11,872 bases of DNA from Verrucomicrobiales bacterium (GTDB lineage Bacteria; Verrucomicrobiota; Verrucomicrobiia; Verrucomicrobiales; Akkermansiaceae), in the NCBI GenBank assembly GCA_003527555.1, contig DPWT01000155.1, positions 1 to 11,872 of the forward strand, given 5' to 3'. The notes below the pieces were generated by a model that did not search any database, was not told the origin of the DNA, and was given only the letters and a program-made list of their open reading frames with translations. How positions within the stretch are numbered: position 1 is the first letter of the stretch; every line of letters starts with the position of its first letter. Made by a program: the position numbers and the translations under genes. Shown here piece by piece: positions 7,157 through 11,872 of the stretch.

Positions 7157-8607
7157 TTCTTAAAAACTTCGAACTCAGGATTTACGCATTTTTCTGCCCA
7201 ACGTTTGTAAACAGCACGCAGATTTTTTTCCGACTCCGGTTGCTCTCCTTGATCACCCGTTTCCTTAATCCATTTATTCAGTAGTCCACGATGACGTTTA
7301 AGTTCAGCCGTGAAATCAGGGTTTCCCGCGAGGTTATTCACTTGGTACGGGTCTTTTTCCATGTCGTATAGCTCCTCGGCAGGGCGCTTACCAAAAAATG
7401 CCCACTCGGGGATTTTGCCGAGTTTTCCGGATGCGTGCAGCTCGCGGAGTCGCTTGGTCGGTCCTTGTGGGTCACGGTATTGTGCCTGCAACAAAATTCT
7501 ATCAGTTAAAAAATTACGAATATAACGAAACTTCTCCGTGCGCACCGTGCGGATGCGGTCGATTGTGTAATCACAGCGGTCGCGTGCGGACACGACGTGA
7601 TCGCGTTTTTGGTATCCCTCTGCAAACAAATCTTGCCCGTGCAAGTAATCGGGTAATTCGATCCCCGCCAAAGCCAGAGTTGTGGCGGAGATGTCGAGCG
7701 CGCTGATCATTTCCTTGCGAACAGCCTTCTCAGGAATACCTGGCCCTGAAATGATCAGCGGCACATGCACACCACCCTCGTAACAAAACTGCTTGTGGCG
7801 CAGCGAGTGGTTGTTGCCGTGATCCGAAAAGAAAAAGACAATCGTATTATCTAACAAACCATCATCCTTCAGCCGGTTCATTATTTTTTTTACGTCCTGA
7901 TCAGTAATCCGCACAGTGTCGAAGTGGTGTGCCCACTCCTTCCTAAACATCGCTTCGTTCGGAAAGTAAGGCGGCACTTTCATTGTTGATGGATCGACTT
8001 TATCCATCAGCCCTCTGGTTCCCGCTTTACCTCCTTTTAGCTGAATCTGCCCAAACCATGGTTTACCCTTCGTCACCCCAACCCAGTCCATCTTGCCTAC
8101 TTTTATCGCAAACCGCTGATTTTTCCCCGGCTTAAGTTTTGGGTTACCCACAGAGTAATGCTCGTCTCGCTTGTAGATAAAATTATAGTCATCTTTGCCT
8201 TTGTTGAACGTCTCATACCCATGCTCACGGAAGATTTGAGGTAAGGTCTTGATGCCTTCTGGCAAATAAATCTCAGATTCCTTTGTCCGTGATGACCGAT
8301 GCTGGTGCGTTCCGGTCGTTGTTTGAAAAACGCCGGTGATCATCGCAGAGCGGCATGCCGAACAGACCGGTGCGGGAACGTAACAGCGGGTAAAGCGCAC
8401 TCCTGTCGCGCTTAGTTTATCAAGCGCGGGGGTCTTCCCCGCATTGACCGTGTGGCCGTAGGATTCCATCCACGGGGACAGGTCTTCGCAGTAGATCCAG
8501 AGGATGTTGGGTTTCTGAGCAAATACAGACGAAGCGAGTGCCATTAGAATGGCGACTGGAAGGATGGTTCTAAAAATCATGTTTATTAAACGGGTTTCGC
8601 TCCTCAT
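7153..8607 (-). CDS. Exported type I sulfatase (C-x-A-x-R variant)
   Basis: A 484-residue sulfatase with a signal peptide ending 'SSVFAQ'. Three starts are possible: ATG 8649 (long charged N-terminus), 8607 (chosen; a short GGA lies 5 nt upstream) and 8580 (compact signal peptide, no ribosome binding site). Metal ligands start at 'CEDLSPW', with E41-D42 in place of the usual D-D. The active-site signature is C82-S83-A84-C85-R86, a C-x-A-x-R form; C82 is the formylglycine residue and C85 is a second cysteine inside the motif. The usual G-K-W-H-x-G second signature is absent; the aligned region reads 'NKGKDDYNF'. 'SDHG' (D262, H263) provides later ligands. These traits place it in a different sulfatase subfamily from its partner, resembling the SGSH-like group. 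It is first of the two-gene unit and ends in an ATGA overlap with the next. Confidence 0.9.
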   Translation of the reverse strand: MRSETRLINMIFRTILPVAILMALASSVFAQKPNILWIYCEDLSPWMESYGHTVNAGKTPALDKLSATGVRFTRCYVPAPVCSACRSAMITGVFQTTTGTHQHRSSRTKESEIYLPEGIKTLPQIFREHGYETFNKGKDDYNFIYKRDEHYSVGNPKLKPGKNQRFAIKVGKMDWVGVTKGKPWFGQIQLKGGKAGTRGLMDKVDPSTMKVPPYFPNEAMFRKEWAHHFDTVRITDQDVKKIMNRLKDDGLLDNTIVFFFSDHGNNHSLRHKQFCYEGGVHVPLIISGPGIPEKAVRKEMISALDISATTLALAGIELPDYLHGQDLFAEGYQKRDHVVSARDRCDYTIDRIRTVRTEKFRYIRNFLTDRILLQAQYRDPQGPTKRLRELHASGKLGKIPEWAFFGKRPAEELYDMEKDPYQVNNLAGNPDFTAELKRHRGLLNKWIKETGDQGEQPESEKNLRAVYKRWAEKCVNPEFEVFKK

Positions 8608-8667
8608 ATGTTTCCGAAAACGATGGCGGGCGTCCAGATAAATACTCATCTGCGTGTGTTCGCGATG

Positions 8668-8693
8668 GTAGGGCGGATTGGCCCCAATCCGCC
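8668..8693 (+). repeat. REP-like unit, forward arm
   Basis: GTAG at 8668-8671, then stem GGCGGATTG (8672-8680), loop GCCC (8681-8684) and stem CAATCCGCC (8685-8693). All nine positions pair; a tenth G-C pair could form, leaving a two-base loop. Confidence 0.7.
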
Positions 8694-8782
8694 AGACTAC
8701 GTCATAACTTGTTATGCAGGGAATGATAACACTGCATCTGTTAGAAATGTGTCTGGCTCGGCAAAGGCAATAGCTCCAACTC

Positions 8783-8807
8783 GGCGGATTGAGCCAATCC
8801 GCCCTAC
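8783..8807 (-). repeat. REP-like unit, reverse arm
   Basis: Read on the minus strand, this unit begins GTAG (8807-8804), then GGCGGATTG (8803-8795), loop GCT (8794-8792) and CAATCCGCC (8791-8783). It differs from the forward arm only in the loop. Confidence 0.7.
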
Positions 8808-8844
8808 CCGCATGCCCGTGGAAAGAGTGTCTGCGCTTATGTTT

Positions 8845-10674
8845 TTACAACCCCGCTTCGGCCTTACGGGCTTTTTCAGCACGCTTACGCACGTGTGGAT
8901 CAAGGATACGCTTACGAATGCGAAGATGACTTGGCGTTGCCTCCAACAGTTCATCAGCCTCGATGTATTCGATAGCGCGTTCGAGGGACATTTTGATCGG
9001 AGGTGCAAGCCCTACCGTGATACCCTTGGTAGCGGAACGGTGGTTGGTCAGGCTCTTCGCCTTCACAGGGTTGACTGGGAGGTCATCCTTGCGTGGGTTT
9101 TCGCCGATGACCTGACCCTCATAAACTTCATCACCTGGAGCGACAAAAAGTTTGCCGCGCTCAGCAATAGGAAGAAGTGAGTATGCCATTGCAGTTCCAG
9201 TGTTCATGCTAACTAGTGTGCCGGTCTGGCGGGTGGTGATTTCTCCGCAGTGTGGAGCATATTCCTTAAACAGGTGTGACATCACTCCGTGACCACTGGT
9301 TAAGTTTAGCAGTTCAAATTCGAAACCAATCAACCCCCGAGTGGAGATGGTAGCCTCGATGGTAGCTCCGTGGGCATTGCTACCCATGTCCTCGATGCGT
9401 GCACGACGATTGGCCAACGACTTCATAACACCACCAGTATATTCCTCAGGAACTTCTACAAAAACAGATTCAAATGGCTCCTGCACCTCGCCGCTTTCAC
9501 TTTTCTGGGTAATGACCATCGGGCGGGAAACGAGCACTTCATAGCCCTCCCGACGCATCGTTTCTACCAGCACGGAAATCTGCATTGCGCCACGAGCCGA
9601 AACTTCAAAAACACCAGCTTTGTCGGTGTCGGCCACTTCAATCGATACGTTGGTCTGCAATTCACGATCAAGGCGGTCTTTGATGGCTCGTGAGGTGACA
9701 TGCTTCCCCTCACGACCTCCGTAAGGCCCATCGTTAATAGAAAACTGCATTTTAACCGTCGGAGGATCGATCGCTACAAATGGAAGTGCCTCGGCATCTC
9801 CATCTGCAGAGAGAGTTTCACCAATATCGATATCTTCAAAGCCAGCGACACCAACGATATTTCCAGCCACACCTTCAGCCGATTCCTGATTTGAGAGTGA
9901 ACTGTATTCAAAGACCTTGGTCACCTTACCCCGCTGCGTGGTGCCGTCTTTACGCAAGCGGAAAACACTATCACCTTTTTTGACTGAACCTGACTGGACT
10001 TTACCCATGGCAACACGGCCTACGTAGTCATCCCAAGAAATATTAGACGCCAGCATCTTGAAAGGAGCATTGGGATCAGATTCAGGGGCATTGACGTGTT
10101 CAACGATAGTTTCTAAAAGCGGGATCACGTCTTTTTGCTCATCATCGAGAGATTTGACAAAAAAACCATTCTTAGCGGAGCCATACACAAATGGGGCTTC
10201 GAACTGGTCCTCGTTAGCTTCGAGCTCAAGGAATAGCTCCAGCACCCGATCATGTACACCCAATGGATCTGAGTGATCACGGTCGATTTTATTAACCACT
10301 ACAATCGGCGTTAACCCTTGCTGAAGTGCTTTTCTGAGAACAAATCGGGTTTGTGCCTGTGGCCCATCATGGGCATCGACAAGCAGCAGAACACCATCGA
10401 CCATTTTCATCACGCGCTCAACCTCGCCACCGAAGTCAGCGTGACCTGGCGTGTCGACGATGTTAATGGTATAGTCACCCCATTTGACCGAAGTATTTTT
10501 TGCTTTGATGGTAATGCCCTTCTCTCGCTCGAGATCCATCGAGTCCATAGCCCGTTCCCCAGCCTGCTGGTGATCACCATAAGCGCCACCGGCCTTAAGC
10601 AGCTCATCCACGAGAGTAGTTTTGCCATGGTCAACGTGAGCGATGATAGCGATGTTACGAATATTCTCTGTCAT
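8845..10674 (-). CDS. typA: Ribosome-associated GTPase TypA/BipA
   Basis: A 609-residue translational GTPase, matching the ~607 residues usual for TypA. GTPase motifs are complete: G1 'AHVDHGKTT' (12-20), switch I 'EKGITI' with T55, G3 'DTPGH' (74-78), G4 'NKID' (128-131) and G5 'SAKNG'. Domain II and the EF-G-like domains III and V follow. The TypA-specific C-terminal domain is recognisable by 'SRPMVI', 'RRARIEDM', 'STRGLIGFE', 'DRGKLF'-like '[10 protein letters not shown]', 'VYEGQVIGE' and '[14 protein letters not shown]'. It binds the 70S ribosome, hydrolyses GTP and helps ribosome assembly and stress adaptation. One oddity is domain III, which reads S-A-R-G-A-M-Q-I-S (359-367) where E. 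coli has S-G-R-G-E-L-H-L-S. The start ATG at 10674 gives the canonical '[20 protein letters not shown]' opening, without a clear Shine-Dalgarno. It is co-directional with the sulfatases 237 bp downstream, with the REPIN-like element between. Confidence 0.96.
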   Translation of the reverse strand: MTENIRNIAIIAHVDHGKTTLVDELLKAGGAYGDHQQAGERAMDSMDLEREKGITIKAKNTSVKWGDYTINIVDTPGHADFGGEVERVMKMVDGVLLLVDAHDGPQAQTRFVLRKALQQGLTPIVVVNKIDRDHSDPLGVHDRVLELFLELEANEDQFEAPFVYGSAKNGFFVKSLDDEQKDVIPLLETIVEHVNAPESDPNAPFKMLASNISWDDYVGRVAMGKVQSGSVKKGDSVFRLRKDGTTQRGKVTKVFEYSSLSNQESAEGVAGNIVGVAGFEDIDIGETLSADGDAEALPFVAIDPPTVKMQFSINDGPYGGREGKHVTSRAIKDRLDRELQTNVSIEVADTDKAGVFEVSARGAMQISVLVETMRREGYEVLVSRPMVITQKSESGEVQEPFESVFVEVPEEYTGGVMKSLANRRARIEDMGSNAHGATIEATISTRGLIGFEFELLNLTSGHGVMSHLFKEYAPHCGEITTRQTGTLVSMNTGTAMAYSLLPIAERGKLFVAPGDEVYEGQVIGENPRKDDLPVNPVKAKSLTNHRSATKGITVGLAPPIKMSLERAIEYIEADELLEATPSHLRIRKRILDPHVRKRAEKARKAEAGL

Positions 10675-10906
10675 AGTGAAAGCGGGTATCGGTGAGTAAA
10701 ATTAGATGGAGAAGCGGGCGGAGACTCATTGATTTTCTGTGAATTGCAACAACGAAATCCAGAACTCAGAATAGCATACAAATGAAATGCCGCAGATTAT
10801 TGTCATTGGCGAGGGCTATTCATGCGTAGCTATCAGCAGCACGGGCAATGAAAATTTACTACTTGGATGATTATAAGTGAACTTACTGCTTAGCTCATGT
10901 CCAATG
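10675..10906 (-). promoter_or_regulatory. Spacer upstream of typA (probable typA promoter region)
   Basis: 232 AT-leaning bases separate the MATE stop from the typA start, enough for a promoter and leader. I scanned the minus strand and found no convincing -35/-10 pair, no strong Shine-Dalgarno and no U-tract terminator for the MATE gene. Assignment rests on position only. Confidence 0.35.
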
Positions 10907-11872
10907 TTACTTGGACGGAAGGCGCCTCAGTATGCTGCGCACATAAAGAATTGTAACCACGGCCATTGCTGCATTGATTGCGATCGAACTCCACCAGAAA
11001 CTAGCAAGGTTGACGTCCAGAACGACTACAACAGTATAAAAAACAGGTAAGGGCAGAAGGATTTTACGTACGATGGATTCCACAAATCCATACATCGGAC
11101 GTTTAAGCGCCTGCAAGCATCCAATATAAATAAAACCAGCCACATATGCCCACTGAATGAAAGTGACAATACGCACATATTCTTTACCAATTTCGATAAC
11201 ATCAGGATCATCAGTAAATATTTTCACCAAAGGCGCCGCAAAAACAAACATTAGCACAGATGCGGTAACGATCAGCACGAACCCATAACGCGTGCAAAGT
11301 GAGATACACTCACGCACACGACTCATTTCCCCAGCCCCATTGTTTTGACCCACAATGGAGACAATCGCAGAGCTAAGACCAATCGCAGGCAGCAACACGA
11401 TCTGCTCAATTCGTGTGCCTATACCAAACGCCGCGACAGCAGCTTCACCATAAAATTTCAGATAATAGGTTGTTACAAAAAAACCAAGCGCCACAGACAT
11501 CATGTTGAAGCTTGTGGGTATCCCCTGCTTAAGTATTTCACGATATACATGAAGCTTTGGTGCCAGATGGGCCAACAGCCCATTCACAAGATATCTACGG
11601 CGAATAACCACCGAGAGCAAATAGAGCCCGCCAACAGCTTGAATACTCACCGTCGCCCATGCAATACCAGCCATTCCCATCGCCGGTAAACCAAAGCCTC
11701 CATAAAGAAACCACGGATCAACCACAAGGTTAGCAAAAAACCCAATCACTAACACTCTGCCAAAAGTTTTGCTGTCCCCATGCGCTAACAGAATTGCATT
11801 GCTCATGCTGCTCAACAGAAAGAATACCGCGCCCAAGAATAACGGCTTGATGTAACTTAGTGCAAGATGCAG
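10907..11872 (-). CDS. MATE-family efflux transporter, C-terminal part (5' end outside window)
   Basis: The frame is open to the right edge (321 visible codons), so the protein starts beyond the window; an internal TTG at 11836 is not its start. About eight or nine hydrophobic segments are visible, in the order expected from mid-protein to the C-terminus of a ~450-residue, 12-helix MATE protein. Typical family features are 'HGDSKTFGRVLVIG...NLVVDPWFLYG' (the family's GD-rich loop, then N-x-x-x-D-P), 'MGMAGIAWATV' and 'VSIVGQNNGAG', the last being the second-half signature near the conserved Gly-Gln-N-x-G-A. MATE pumps expel cationic drugs, metabolites or sometimes lipid-linked compounds using Na+ or H+ gradients across the inner membrane; the substrate here is unknown. 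It ends 232 bp upstream of typA on the same strand. Confidence 0.88.
   Translation of the reverse strand: MHLALSYIKPLFLGAVFFLLSSMSNAILLAHGDSKTFGRVLVIGFFANLVVDPWFLYGGFGLPAMGMAGIAWATVSIQAVGGLYLLSVVIRRRYLVNGLLAHLAPKLHVYREILKQGIPTSFNMMSVALGFFVTTYYLKFYGEAAVAAFGIGTRIEQIVLLPAIGLSSAIVSIVGQNNGAGEMSRVRECISLCTRYGFVLIVTASVLMFVFAAPLVKIFTDDPDVIEIGKEYVRIVTFIQWAYVAGFIYIGCLQALKRPMYGFVESIVRKILLPLPVFYTVVVVLDVNLASFWWSSIAINAAMAVVTILYVRSILRRLPSK

Larger units (their letters stand above)
8668..8807. repeat. Inverted pair of GTAG-headed palindromes (REPIN/BIME-like element)
   Basis: Two nearly identical palindromic units lie in opposite orientation, 8668-8693 and 8783-8807, in the spacer between typA and the sulfatase genes. 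Each has a 9-bp perfect stem, GGCGGATTG with CAATCCGCC, with a 3-4 nt loop. The outer edge of the first is GTAG and that of the second is its complement, CTAC. This is the layout described for REP doublets mobilised by REP-associated tyrosine transposases: a conserved GTAG foot next to a hairpin, paired head to head. The 89 bp between the units contain smaller dyads (8703-8716 and 8714-8737). No transposase is in the window. An alternative is a bidirectional attenuator, but T-runs are absent. Stem pairing and orientation are read directly; the REP assignment is inference. Confidence 0.7.

Noticed and set aside
8608..9180. 190-codon open frame on the + strand
   Set aside because: It runs antisense through the REP-like pair and the 3' end of typA. 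TypA conservation fully explains the coding signal on the other strand.
1..11872. Defence system, toxin-antitoxin pair, CRISPR array or mobile genetic element
   Set aside because: No nuclease, helicase, reverse transcriptase, integrase, transposase, toxin-like pair or spaced direct repeats are visible. Every substantial gene but the small lipoprotein belongs to an ordinary metabolic, transport or housekeeping family.

Overview
The window looks like a chromosomal segment of a free-living Gram-negative bacterium of moderate GC. The evidence is two signal-peptide-bearing type I sulfatases, two exported SGNH/GDSL hydrolases, a lipoprotein, TypA/BipA and RsuA. Such a density of secreted sulfatases and SGNH esterases is typical of the Planctomycetota-Verrucomicrobiota group and other degraders of sulfated polysaccharides. 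A marine or gut verrucomicrobial relative is my best guess, but no marker gene here proves the phylum. I see no CRISPR array, prophage, transposase or tRNA.

Layout. On the + strand, 1-3997 is a very tight run of four genes: the C-terminal end of a GcvT/aminomethyltransferase-like protein, a PYROXD2-type FAD oxidoreductase, and two different secreted SGNH hydrolases. Junctions are a 1-nt overlap, a 7-nt gap and a 1-nt gap, so they may be co-transcribed. A 318-bp stretch without a convincing gene follows (3998-4315). A small lipoprotein gene (minus) is divergent from rsuA (plus), with only 42 bp between them. From 5684 to the right edge everything is on the minus strand. In transcription order from the right these are the C-terminal two thirds of a MATE-family transporter, typA, a 237-bp spacer with a paired palindromic repeat, and two sulfatases joined by a 4-nt ATGA overlap.

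How the genes may work together. The two sulfatases and two SGNH hydrolases fit removal of sulfate and probably acyl groups from polysaccharides outside the cytoplasm. No glycoside hydrolase, SusC/D-like transporter or sulfatase-maturing enzyme is in view, so no complete utilisation locus can be claimed. The GcvT-like and PYROXD2-like pair suggests a flavin/folate-linked oxidation or demethylation step with an unknown substrate. typA and rsuA are ribosome-related housekeeping genes.

The most unusual non-coding feature is the repeat pair at 8668-8807. Two GTAG-headed, near-perfect hairpins lie in inverted orientation, the architecture of a REP doublet (REPIN/BIME), between typA and the sulfatase genes. 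The rest of the window is fairly ordinary, and I do not see clear evidence of a new multi-gene system.
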